From Hypoxylon rubiginosum (taxonomy: Eukaryota > Ascomycota > Sordariomycetes > Xylariales > Hypoxylaceae): a stretch of 64,000 nucleotides of DNA. Both the position numbers and the translations under genes were made by a program. Location: contig CADCXA010000032.1 of NCBI GenBank assembly GCA_902806565.1, positions 434,001 through 498,000 on the forward strand, in the 5' to 3' direction. Under the pieces are notes generated by a model. The model made no database searches and had not been told where the DNA came from. It saw only the letters and a program-made list of their open reading frames with translations. Each line of letters opens with the position of its first letter. Within the stretch, counting starts at the first letter, position 1. Shown here piece by piece: positions 27,733 through 38,554 of this stretch.

Positions 27733-28395
27733 GCGTTTGCCGTGTTTAACGTTGGGTTTATGTTAGTTGCCCGAAACGTACTTTCGTAGAAGTATCATGA
27801 CTCTGATATTATTACCAGCGCATGTTTCATCGGCAGTGTGGGAATCTATCTTCGTGTCGAAGTACTCGAAAAGTCGGATTTCACTTGGATTTGCACGCAG
27901 GCTGCGCTTCTCGTGTAAGTCCTCTAGTTAATTTCATGTCCCTGGACCTAATTCCATTCACTAACATGTAGCTATCTTCACCGCAGGATTTCAGAAATCT
28001 GCATCGTCATCATCGTTGGCTGTCTCCCTATGTTACCGCGCCTCTACCACTACCAGCGGCGTAGATCACGCAGTGGCGCCATCTCCGCCGATAAGGGAAG
28101 TCTGAAGAATGACAGCCATGAACCGTCGTCTTTGGCCCAAAGCAATCGATCCAGTGGCACAAGAGACAATATGAAAAAGCACAACACCCTTGGTGGTTCC
28201 TTGGCCAAATACATGAGCCCAGGGGTGACTGCTGGAATTACAACTTTAGCAACGAGGACGAGTGATGAAGAGCAATTTGAACTTCGGGACTATGCTGCCC
28301 ATGTAGGACAAGCAAGCGGTAGTAATAGAAGCGTGAACAGGACAGAAGGAATCTGGAAGACCACAGTAGTGGAACAAACATCATCTACCTCCTAG

Positions 28396-30044
28396 ACCCT
28401 CAGATTACACACATAGGTTGTTCGACCGATGCAATATATTTAGATCGTACAACTCGGGACAATATTTCATTATCAACGGGAATGTACTTGAATTAACTGG
28501 TTTTTAGCAAGAAAGCAATTGGGAAAGCCCCAGGTGTATTTCGACGATAATTATTTTATTGTTTAAGGTAATTACTGAGCAATGTTACCTCTTGATAGTC
28601 ATAAGGAGGTAGGTGGGTACCTAAGGTAGGTAGGTATATAAAAGAACCTGACAGACATTTAAGATGGTAACATCCGATTTCGAATATAATTTCTCAACAC
28701 TCTATCCTTTAGTCTCTCTCTCGTCACTTCTTCCTACTTCAGCCGTCTATATCCACTTTTTCCTTAAACGTAAGCCCCGAAACACGGCCCAGGAGAGACA
28801 CGGGAAATTATGCGCCCACCTGGCTAATTCCCAGCTACCTAATTGATGGATCGGGGGGGAATATACATGTTCTCCGGACGGGACAAGCCTCTATGCAGAA
28901 AATGATGTAGGTGAGGATTCCTGAAATGACGCATGCTGAACTTTGACCCCCAATCAACTCAAGTTGCTGGTATACGCTGTTTCAGCTTGCCGACGTTCTT
29001 CTGGTTTTTCACCTGAACCGCCTTCTCTACTCCAGGATACTTTAAGTACATTCCTACCTAGGTATGTTAGAATAACTTTTACTTGAAAAATCATGGGATA
29101 TACCAGGACGACAATAGCTGGGCATGAAGGTACTGTCGTACCTAGGCAAACGAGTCGCCGATAGGTCATAAATCAAAGATTCGACATAATCAACAAGAGC
29201 TACTTACTTCATATATAACTTAGGTACCTCTCAATGCAGGGAAATCATTCAGAAAAAGGTAAAGAATCTTAAGCGACACTATGGTAGGTGTCTACCTAGG
29301 TATAATGTTGCGAGACTAGGTCAATATTACCCCAACTTCCAAGATAAAAGGAGAGACCTGGCGTTAACGAACTGTCACTGTGTCACTGTGACTGGCCAGT
29401 GTATATAAATTGATCTTAGTAAGCCTTTGGTAGGGGGAGTGGAATGACGCTCGCTACGGTAGATCGAGGTTACATCGACCAAACATAACCACCAATGCAG
29501 TCACCTTTTAATTTACGTCATGCATAAGGATGCAGATAACAACTCAGAAGTAGCTTGTATACCATCTGATCTTGGAGACTTTGAGCCTCCCTCGGCACCG
29601 ACGGCGGCGGCGGTCCGTCGCGATCACTCGTCTGCCGACTACTTTGACCCCGCGGACCCGCTAAAGGGGCTTTCTAAGGAATATCGAACCATGTTGACCA
29701 CCCCGGCTTCTGCTCACTCTCAGCCCCTGGCGTTCTAGATGGGGGTCATAAACGTTCCATCTATATCGGGGTGCCTCGCACGCGATTCCGGTCGGTAGAA
29801 GGGGTTCGTCATCGACGCCGAGGGTGTCTACGCGATTCAGCGGCCCGACCCAGAGTTAAATAGCCCTCGTATGTTCTTAGAGAGACTCCTGTACACTTCT
29901 CATCACTAACAATTTCGTCTTTCTCTACTACTTAGCTACCTAGGTACCTAAGATAAATATTCAAATATTCCGGCTCGTACATTTGTCTCGACTAGACATC
30001 ATCAGAAGACCTCGGTCTATATTTCGCTCCTAAATCTGTTCACG
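28396..30044. other. intergenic spacer
   Basis: No recognisable gene. It contains several AGGTAGGTACC / CCTAGG words (28606-28636, 29054-29063, 29293-29302, 29935-29952) and a short TCACTGTG duplication near 29375-29390. A 72-codon frame at 29520-29738 (+), rich in Asp, Pro and Ala, has no features I recognise and may be chance or a degraded fragment. The last part (29880-30044) is the probable promoter and 5' UTR of the O-methyltransferase. Confidence 0.6.
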
Positions 30045-31724
30045 ATGACGGTCCATAAGCAAGTGTCATTAGAGTCTACAGTCTTGCTCCTTGAGAGATT
30101 AGCTACCGACCCATCGGCAATACCTTCGGAGCTACGCTCGGACGACCAACTTCGGAAGAGGCTCCTCTCGGTCATTCAAAAGCTTGTCCCCGAGTTGGAG
30201 ACACCAGTCGAGACATGCCAGCGTGTATTGTACAATGTGAGCAAATTATCCCCGCCATAATTCCAGCTTGCCAAATCCAGCAAGATACCTCGGAAAACAT
30301 CATAAACATATATACTATCTACGCTATCTTGCTAACATAATCCTGATGAGGCACTCGAACTCCCCATGGCCCGCGTTGCCATAGACTTGAACGTCTTGAA
30401 CAATCTTAAAGAAAGTTCCTCACCCCTGACCACAGAAGATCTCGCGAACAAATCAGGCAAAAGCCCTGATCAGAAGTTGCTAGCGCGCATCTTGAGATAC
30501 TTGGCCTCCTTGAGCTTGATCCGTGAAGTTGACACCGGTTTGTGGACTGCAAGCCACTTCGGAAACAACCTATCAGGAAAGGGGCAGAGCGCAGGGGTGT
30601 CCCACATGTAAGATACCCGAGCTCCTTGCAGCCTGTCTACGTCAGGGCGGCGCATTACCCCAGACGCCACAACGTGGGACCGCCGGCAGTGCTGACCAAT
30701 GATACTTTAATCACTACAACAGGGTCGACAACTGTTTCGCCGCGATGGTCGGCTTACCAGCATTTCTCCGTCGTCATAACTACGATCCCCCAGAAACCAA
30801 AGATGACACCGCATTCGCCCAGGCCAACAGGGTGAGCGACGAGGAGAAGACGTTCTTCGACTGGCTAAAGACCCGTCCGGATAATGCGAGAGATTTCAAC
30901 ATCTTTATGGGAGCTCATCGGACTGGTACGCAAACCTGGCTGGACTTACCAGAGATCACGGAAGAAATTAAATCTTCATTCAAGAAAGTGACAGCTGGGA
31001 GAGAGGGAGGAGAAGGGAAAGGAGTATCGTTTGTCGATATTGGTGGCAATATTGGTCACCAGTGTAAGGTGAGCTAATGAAGTGTTGGCAAAGCACCTGA
31101 ATTGGACTGACATGAAAGATAATAGGCATTCAAGCAACACATCCCGGATCTAAAGGGTACAATTATCCTGGAAGATCTAGGAGAGGTGATAGCCAATGCG
31201 GACCTTGAGGATGGCATTGAAAAAGTGGCAGTAGACTTCCTCAGGGGTCAACCCGTGAAAGGTGAGTGTCTGAGCTTTCAATTAATGCTTCCAATTTCAT
31301 AATAAGTGACATTCTAATTCCGACTTCACGCAGGTGCTGCATCATACTATTTCAGAAGCGTCTTACGGAGTGAGTATTCGACCTTTAATATAGCTCCCAG
31401 TATACCATTGGCTAACAATCTATTGTTCTTTGCGATGAAGACTGGTCTGACCCGTATTCTCGGATTATTCTTGGGCATGTTCGAGATGCCATGGACGAAG
31501 AATCCCTGCTTCTGATTGATGAGTTGGTCCTACCCGACCGCGGCGCACACCGATATGAGACGCAGCTAGATTTGACGATGCTCGCAATGCTGAATGCCGA
31601 GGCGCGAACCGAAACACATTGGAAACAGCTGCTTTCCGGGATCGGATTGGAAGTGAAGGATATTGTATATTACGAGAATGATGCCAGGGAAGCCATTATC
31701 ATGGCCAAGAAGGCATCGATCTAA
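30045..31724 (+). CDS. O-methyltransferase, plant-COMT-type, six exons
   Basis: Exons 30045-30236, 30351-30607, 30723-31068, 31126-31261, 31334-31369 and 31441-31724 join to 416 residues, the usual size for fungal SAM-dependent O-methyltransferases. All introns are GT-AG, with branch-like GCTAAC/CTGAC. The N-terminal half is the winged-helix dimerisation domain (MARVAIDLNVLNNLKESS around residue 70). Motif I for SAM binding is FVDIGGNIGHQC (about 254-264), followed by IILEDLGEV and IDELVLPD. Family members methylate hydroxyl groups on aromatic or polyketide metabolites in the cytosol. At the usual LHDW catalytic motif this protein has LRNW (about residues 321-324), so the conserved catalytic His is Arg. 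Activity or chemistry may therefore differ. The downstream SDR gene is on the same strand, but co-function is not shown. Confidence 0.92.
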
Positions 31725-32412
31725 GAATTGGGGTCGTGGGTTTGATCTAGTCCTAAAGTCATGGAGGTAGGGTGGTGTTTTCAACAAACCAAATGCTTCA
31801 ACACATTTATAGCCCGTTCTATAATTCAACCTGGCCATCGCTAATCTCTCTTGGCCCCCGTGCCTTGCTCTTGCTGTCAACAAACGGGATTATTAATGAA
31901 AACACTCTATCTCTCACAGCTAACGGAAGTCTCCTATTCGGCTGCTGTTTACTAAACAACAAATCAATCCAAGGTTAAAGTTAAGAGCACTATAATTCAA
32001 GGTGGCGTAAGTCGCATGCAATAGCAAAGGACGTGTAGTGACGAAAAAATGCAAGAATCCTTTAGATATTTTATAGTGCTCATTCTTGTCCGGACATAAG
32101 CTTAGGGGTAAACCGACCTATACCGGTATTTATTATAGACTAGGTAGCTACCTACCTAGGTATAAAAAGGGGTATCAAATGCGTTCTAATAATTTAAGGA
32201 GGTGGCTCGTATTGGATACTAGGTACTTGTTAAGATTCCCTTGCTTAGAAATACGATTCCGATTACTTATCACCGAACATGCACCCCCGACCAGCATAAA
32301 TACCTACCTACTACTAGGTGAGCCTCCGCAATTAGATGTTCCTCGACATTTTTATTTTCTACCTCCTACCTGGTACACTGGATTATCTTCTATATTCGAC
32401 CCTTTCCTCGTC
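31725..32412. other. spacer upstream of the SDR gene
   Basis: Contains the O-methyltransferase 3' UTR and the SDR promoter. A frame open from 32086 runs in phase into the SDR, but its sequence is AT-rich with CTACCTAGGTA words (32143-32162), so I treat it as 5' untranslated. No other gene is seen. Confidence 0.6.
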
Positions 32413-33407
32413 ATGTCGACTGTGCTAATCATTGGTGCTGGGCCTAACGTAGGCAAGGCTTGTGCAGAGAACTTTTCTGCCGCAGGCTTCAAGGTTGCTG
32501 TCGCTTCTAGGACCCAGAAGCTTGATCCCAAGTATAGGCACTATACCTTCGATGCCTCAAAGCCGGAAACGGTTCCAGCGCTCTTCGAACATGTATCTGC
32601 GGATATCGGCGTTCCTAGCGTCGTCATATACAATAGTTTGTCATTCTTCGAGCATCATCCTACTGTCTCTAATCTATTGCAGCTTATGCAGCGGGAACTA
32701 CCGACGCAGACAAGCCATTTGACAGCGACCTTGACCTATTTCAGAAGAACTTGAACATTAACACGATCAGCGGCTATGTTGCGGCACGTGAAGCTGTTAA
32801 GGGCTTTGACAAGCTCGGATCCTCTGGCCTCGGTCCTGCTGGTGGCACATTTATCTTCACGGGAAACCTTCTAAACGTTGGTGTTTTCCCGGGTCATGTG
32901 GCTTTTGGCAGTAAGCTAAGCTTCTTTTCCATGTCCTTATTGCCCCTAAGATGAGAACCATTTCCCGTCTCTCGCTTGAGCCTATAAGCGTATAGACCTT
33001 CCTATAACCTCTCGAACATGATAGACAAGGCAGTGATTAGTACTGATCAAGCAACTTATAGTGGCAAAGAGCGCTGCAGCGCATATGATCCAACATCTAG
33101 CTTTAGTTGCATTCCACGATAAACCGTATAAGTGAGTGAAAGCATTTTATAATATCGCAGGACTGGTATAGGGATTATATCACAACAGATTTCTGACAAT
33201 TGGCTGTAAAGATTTTACTATGCCGACGAAAGGCACGAGAATGGAGTCTACATGACCACAGATCTTAATGGCGACGCCCATGGTGAGGTGTACCTTGAGC
33301 TGGCGAAGGATCCGAAGCAAAGGGCCTGGGACTATGTTTTTGTCAAGGGGAAGGGGTATGTGGAGTTCCCGCGCTGGGAAGTTTGGCCTAGGCCGGGCAT
33401 AGATTGA
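32413..33407 (+). CDS. short-chain dehydrogenase/reductase-like protein
   Basis: Exons 32413-32635, 32683-32910, 33062-33131 and 33212-33407 join to 238 residues, a normal size for a single-domain SDR. It begins MSTVLIIGAGPNVGKACAENF, a Rossmann dinucleotide-binding loop (GAGPNVG, residues 8-14), followed by VASRTQK, which suits NADP(H) selection. The segment NINTISGYVAAREAVKGF matches the NxxS/helix region of the fold. The active-site position reads FGMAKS (residues 149-154), with Phe where SDRs have catalytic Tyr; Lys153 is kept. It could be a non-canonical reductase, an epimerase-like or binding protein, or inactive. The start at 32413 is chosen because the fold begins there. Splice sites come from consensus; the 47-nt first intron is the shortest and least certain. 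Confidence 0.83.
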
Positions 33408-34010
33408 AGATGGATTTCAAGCGTTACACCAAACCTCAGTAACCACCTAGTATGTAGGTATGTAATTTTGGGGATGATGTACTGAAGAAATATACTAGGA
33501 GCTGAACAAGAGTGTGCCTACCCCTATTAAGCAGGAGGCATATGTGTCCGATATTGAAGTCTCCTTTCTATAGCAAAACGTACCGAGGTACATATAGGTA
33601 ACATTACACAAATACATAGCTGTATACCCCAACTTTCTCCTCTACCAAGTTATCGCCTAGAAGTTACACAACATGCCTCGTGAAATTCCGCAAGAATCAG
33701 GTTAGTTATTCCTTATCAGGAAGTCCTAAGCATGAGTCCCCAGACGGCGTTCGGAGGTAGATAACGGCAATCATGTATTGCGAGTAACTGGGTATCTCGT
33801 TGAGATTATATATAGCACCTCCTTCTTGCTTTACATGTTCCACCCTAGTGCAAAACCCCTATCAAGTTAACAATACATGGTTAAACATATTTCCTACGCC
33901 GAACCCATCCATCTCACTATTGGACTTTGCAACGATCTACTATGCCTCAAGCGCTGCAACACCCAACGTGCCGAGATAGTATGCCTATCACACTCGCTTC
34001 TATGGTGATA
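33408..34010. other. spacer, convergent 3' ends of SDR and Ctr genes
   Basis: AT-leaning sequence without a convincing frame, containing the two 3' UTRs. A short frame at 33927-34109 overlaps the Ctr last exon on the other strand and is a shadow. Confidence 0.6.
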
Positions 34011-34771
34011 TCACCCGCAGCAAACCGTTGGTTCTTGGCTTGCACTTGTTACACCACGTCTTTAGAAAACCGGTCAGCTAGTGCACATTTGACCGGCCGC
34101 TCAAGTTGAACTGAACTTACCCCCCGTCCAGATGTTCCCAGTGGAAAATAAATGCACCAATATAGGCCCCTAGAAAGATGCAGATAATGATGTAACCATT
34201 GTAGTACATGGCAAGCCTGTTATATCGGTTAGCTACCTTCTACTTGGACACAGAAGCATACATGTTTCCTCCTATCGTCAGCCCTGGGAAGACAGAATGA
34301 ACGTACAGCATGATAAAGTAAGCAACAGCAAACTGGATCATGTGCAGCAATGCTCGTAGAGCCTGCTCTACAAGAGAAGGCCGGGTACCTCCAATGCGCC
34401 CTTGACCTCGGTGAACTGGTGTCGCACTTGCTTCGCTGGTCTTATCGTCCCCATTTGTAGAACGGACCGCAGATTCCGGATTAATGTTTGAAGTATGCTT
34501 TCGAACGAGATATCGATCATACTCTTTCACAGTCCGGCGTAGGAATTCCAGCAGCACGGTCAACAAGGCAGCACCAATGCAAGAGCCAGCAAACATGCCA
34601 GAGGTGGTGTTGTGCCACGAAGACGCAAGGAAACATGAGTCGACGGTATACCAGTTCCATAACATCTAGTCACGCGTTAGCATCAAGATCTTCTCAGCTC
34701 ATCACTAGATAGGACATTTTTACCGATATCTTACAGGGGTTTCCCCCTTCCATCGACATTCCCGTAGACAT
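34011..34771 (-). CDS. Ctr-family copper transporter, four exons
   Basis: Read on the minus strand: exons 34771-34724, 34665-34307, 34216-34121 and 34059-34011, total 183 residues. It imports Cu(I) as a trimer in the plasma or vacuolar membrane. The N-terminus is short and Met-containing (MSTGMSMEGG), followed by CKISMLWNW, typical of fungal Ctr proteins. Helix 1 is GMFAGSCIGAALLTVLLEF, then comes a charged cytosolic loop. The exon 2/3 junction rebuilds the hallmark MxxxM of helix 2 (IMLLAMYYNGY), and helix 3 has GxxxG (FLGAYIGAF) followed by FHWE. The last intron is inferred from a perfect GTAAGT donor and gives a tail ending TVCCG, a Cys-Cys end plausible for copper transfer; without it the protein ends at HLDGG. 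It is divergent from the reductase gene at 35840. Confidence 0.9.
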
Positions 34772-35839
34772 GCTCGTGCGGCGCTGGTGGGCGTAGTTGT
34801 TGAAGATATGTTGCAATGATAGGTGACACGTCCATCTTATATAATCAATATCTCCGATGGAGAAATGCGGAGATCTTCAGTTTCCCCTGTACGTGGGTGT
34901 CGGCTAGAATCTTTAAAGTTTGTGCTGTCGTGTCGGATACCCGTGACAGGAATCCCAAACAGTCGGATCTGACATACGTGGTACGTCCTTATGGACAACA
35001 TACCTCCCTACATGTGGGTAGGCATATACAATTGGCACCTACATAAAGTCTAGGATGGCTGTCAATTTAAAAAGCTTCGTTGATGTCCGACGTGGGTAAG
35101 GCTAGTTCGGGTACACGGTAAGGATATATCTCAGGAGCCGCCTCCGTCTGCCAGACACACCGTGCGGAGTCGGCAGATGGGAGTGGACATGGGTCCGCCG
35201 AGAACGTGTGGATGCGGAAAAATTGTATAAGTGAGCACGTTTGAGGTAATTGCATGTACCGTTGGGGCTCGCGAGTTATGACTCCGGCGATGCCCGATAT
35301 CACTTATTATATCCCACAGCCACCAGATAGTTCATCAATATTTTGATACAATTTCTTCCCATTACGGGCGTAGTCACATTAAACGTATTACTTGTGTGTA
35401 CCTATCAAAAAGGTGTGGTTGTACACGTACAGTTCGTTGACCCTGTCCCTACAGGTAGATTGCGTTTGTGGCTTCTCCTTTTCCGTAATTTGTTCCGACC
35501 GCCATTATAGCCATCCACATCGTATGGATACTACACAGTATTTACAGCTCTCCTTTACACCAAGAATAAGTTATTACTGTAGTATATAGCTACAAATAGT
35601 TTGGCCGTGCACCGTAATGAGAAGGTTTTCAATTAATCCCTGCTCACTACATTTTGCCGTGTCCCGATTAACCGGCACCGTACCGCTTCTCTCTGCACGC
35701 AGCTTGTTCGTCTCTAGCTAGGTATTCTTAAAATTTTATAAAGTTGCTATGTGATATTATTCTTATTCTCGTTACTCTTATTATTATCATCCTTCTTCTT
35801 CAGCAGCTTAGTCCGATTCAATACCTACCCCCATCCAAA
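34772..35839. promoter_or_regulatory. shared divergent promoter of Ctr transporter and metalloreductase
   Basis: About 1.07 kb separates the two divergent starts, and no gene is seen in it. Two words carry a TGCTCA core: GTGAGCAC at 35231-35238 (reverse GTGCTCAC) and TGCTCAC at 35641-35647. They resemble the copper-responsive Mac1 element (TTTGCTC in budding yeast, TGTGCTCA reported in Aspergillus). The match is short and could be chance. Minor frames in this interval (34816-35046, 35067-35303, 35392-35589) show no family features. Confidence 0.4.
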
Positions 35840-37882
35840 ATGGCAGCCAAGGCGATGCCCATGGACATGGACATGGGCGGTAGCTCTGGCTCGGGGAACA
35901 TCACCGATCTTCCCCTTTCCGACCCGAGATGCGATAGCGATGCTTGCGCCGCCTTTAAGGCCGCCCATCAGTTGTCCCAAGCTACGGTATCTTACGACCA
36001 CCAGTATGAATATGGACACTATACCACTTGGTACTATCTCGCTGCCATTGGCGTTGCTATGGTAGTCTATATATATCGTCTGAACCGAAACCGCGCAGCT
36101 CGACGTCAGCCTCCTGTATCCGGCAAATCAACATTAGCCCACAAAGCGCTCGCCTTGTGCCGCATGGTGAACTATCGACACTTCAAAGGTCGCGTGGCCG
36201 ACTACCTTGGACCGCCTTCCATAGGATCACTGGCTTTTATTGCTATCACATCTCTGTTCCTCCTTCTGTTGACCTTTCTGGTCCATCCGTATTATAGAGA
36301 CCGCCGAGGATATGGGTCTCCTCCCCTGGCTGTGCGATCCGGGTTGATGTCCCAGGCGTGTACCCCTATCATCATCGCCCTTGCTGGCAAGGTCAACTTT
36401 ATCACTATGCTCACTGGAATTAGCCACGAGAAGCTGAACGTCTTTCATCGTTGGGTATCGTACATGTGTCTGTTTCTGGCAATTGCTCACACAGTACCCT
36501 TTATCGTTGCACCTCTACGAGATGGTGGCCCTGCTGCTCTGCATAAGCAATACTATAAGCATGGAAGTATGGAGGTAAGTTAACCCCCCTCCCCCTCCCC
36601 CCTTTTCACTAACTTTACGCATGTTGACTAATATTGCTGTCGTGAGATAGTATACCGGCACTCCGGCCTTAAGTATTCTCGTTGGAATCATCGTGTTATC
36701 TATTCCCTGGATCCGCCACCGATTCTACAACTTCTTCTACCGACTCCATGTCCCCATGTACGTTGTTTACCTGGGCCTCTTGTTCTGGCATTCAAAACAG
36801 GAAAAAGACTCGTGGGTATACCTATACGCGACCCTAGCAATATGGCTAGCATCATGTGTCGTGCGATTATTCTACAAGTGGCAGACCTTCAGCATCTTCA
36901 GGGATTGGTTTCAGGGATTTCCTGCGAGACTTTACGAACTTCCCGGAGGCATGACCAAGTTGACGATCCTGGCGCCATCGGATTTCAAATGGAAGCCAGG
37001 ACAGCATGTCTGGTTGCGAATTCCTCATCTATCAATTCTACAAAACCACCCTTTTACCATCGCGAACTTGCCTACGACTCCTTCTAATAGCAGTACACAC
37101 GGCACAGATGCACAGGAGATGGTCTTCTACGTTCGCGCTCACCACGGCCTTACTCTGGACTTGCTGAAGTCTGTAGCCAATCACGATATAGCCGAAGCTA
37201 GCGGTCGGTCGGTTTCTGTCCATGTCGATGGCCCGTATGGTGGACTTGTCGAGGATGTACCCGCTCTGTACGAGTCTCAGATCTTCGTTGCAGGTGGAAG
37301 TGGTATCTCGGCATGTCTTCCATGGATTGAACACACCACGAGACGAATTTCCCAAGGCTCGTCTATTACCAAGACTATCCACCTGATCTGGATGGTCAGG
37401 TATGCCAGTCAAGTTCAATGGATAACGGAAGAATTAGAGCCGTTGATAAATGCACATCCGGACCTAATACACGTGGAAATATTCGTGACGGACTCAAGCT
37501 CGAGCACACCTGCCGTTGCAAACACGGACTCGGAGAAAGATTCGGAGAAAGACTCGGAGAGAAATTCGGACAGTGGAGCTGCTGATAGCAAACCGAGCGA
37601 GGAGGCCACGACGACAGTCAGTCCAAAGCTAGGCCAAGTGCATAACCAACGACCTTACTTGCCTACCCTAATCCCTACTCTTCTTATGGCACGGCGGTGC
37701 TTCATCCTTGGTAAGTCTCATATGAAGATGAAGGCATGACCTCGAAATAACTAACGTCCCTAGGCTGCGGACCGGATAGTCTCAGAACGGATCTGGCAAA
37801 TGCAGCGTCAGCGGCCCAAAAGAAGGTGCTCACCGGCGATACTGATATCGTCACATTGCACACTGAATCATTCGGCTGGTAA
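35840..37882 (+). CDS. ferric/cupric reductase (FRE family, NADPH oxidase fold)
   Basis: Exons 35840-36574, 36651-37710 and 37764-37882 give 637 residues. The protein is a plasma-membrane flavocytochrome that moves electrons from NADPH through FAD and two hemes to extracellular Fe(III) or Cu(II). The ferric-reductase transmembrane domain has heme-ligand His in FHRWVSYMCLFLAIAHT and in RLHVPMYVVYLGLLFWHS. The FAD domain has HPFTIANLP, and the NADPH domain has GGSGISACLP and CGPDSLRTDL, ending in the usual aromatic ESFGW. The start is set at the AAAATGG context; an in-phase ATG at 35744 would add an odd hydrophobic leader. The N-terminus MAAKAMPMDMDMGG is Met-rich, which suits copper. A DSEKDSEKDSERNSDS low-complexity insert lies in the NADPH domain. 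Its divergent neighbour is a Ctr transporter, so cupric reduction is a likely role. Confidence 0.93.
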
Positions 37883-38554
37883 CTTGACTGCTTGAACATT
37901 TAGCAGTGGGTCTGGATTACGGGATTCGGGAGTTAGGTCAAGGAGACAAGGAGGTAGGTATTTGCCTTATATGATCATCTCGAGAAAATGACCTATGATA
38001 TAATGGAAATGTTTGCGATGCAAATTATAAATAAAGATCTCCCCACTCTAGGAAATTCTAGACGCCAATGGCTTTTATATTTTATATACAGTGACATTCT
38101 TCACATGCAACCCAAGAGAAAAGCACAGCCGATCTTTCAGAAATTGACCAATCAAAAGTTTCACGTCTTCTCATTAGGGCAAGCTACCAGCTACCCCGCA
38201 AAGAGTCCAGAGAGTCTCAGTGGGCCACTGAAGATCTTTGATCCCTACAACCCCCTAGCTTACCGTCCCCCTGCTGTCATATCGGTCTCCGTCATCGGGG
38301 CTAAAACTTAGCACAAAGTTGAAATTTTCCAATTCTGTCATCAGCAGATTTTAATACTAGACTCATCGATGAGTCTAATACCTTGCCAATTGATCGAATT
38401 GAGTGATATAACTTAGGTTGTTTATTTAATTGCCCATTTGCAGCTTTTATCCTAATCAATTTGCTACATTGACCTTCAATTGTGCCACCAATCCCAAGTT
38501 CCACGGGTCCAAATTACCTACGTTTACGGTGTACGGACTGCAACTCCGGAGAAG
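37883..38554. other. spacer between reductase and homoserine kinase
   Basis: AT-leaning sequence with the reductase 3' UTR and the homoserine kinase promoter. A 107-codon frame at 37988-38311 (+) has biased, unstructured composition and no family features, so I do not call it. Confidence 0.55.

Larger units (their letters stand above)
20074..28395 (+). pseudogene. fungal rhodopsin-domain (SAT4-like) 7-TM protein gene, split by an LTR retrotransposon
   Basis: Three pieces form one 419-codon frame: 20074-20744, 27738-27914 and 27987-28395 (total 1257 nt, divisible by 3). The first piece starts MDINSIPALEPP and carries several hydrophobic helices with the D-x-L-S-Y loop typical of the fungal rhodopsin/SAT4 family. 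It ends at KQKLAA just before the helix that family members have next. That helix (FAVFNVGFMLVAR) and the last helix (ISEICIVIIVGCLPMLPRLY) lie 7 kb downstream. They are joined across a 72-nt intron (27915-27986, GTAAGT..CTAAC..CAG) and followed by a Ser-rich cytoplasmic tail. The element 20745-27732 interrupts the frame with a GCGTT duplication. A TAG at 27787-27789 also breaks the downstream part. A truncated 235-residue product ending inside the element could still be made. The specific role is unknown; relatives include plasma-membrane proteins of unproven function. Confidence 0.87.

Noticed and set aside
28664..29738. Small frames at 28664-28846, 28954-29169 and 29520-29738 as genes
   Set aside because: Short, no recognisable motifs, and overlapping repeat words; kept only as remarks in the spacer entry.
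32086..32412. N-terminal extension of the SDR
   Set aside because: In phase but AT-rich, with CCTAGG words and no protein-like pattern; the Rossmann fold begins at 32413.
35744..35839. Upstream start for the metalloreductase adding a hydrophobic leader
   Set aside because: The leader is encoded by low-complexity TTATTATTC DNA, and the ATG at 35840 has a much better context.
37988..38311. 107-codon frame as a gene
   Set aside because: No family features, no good start context, and composition like the surrounding UTR/spacer DNA.
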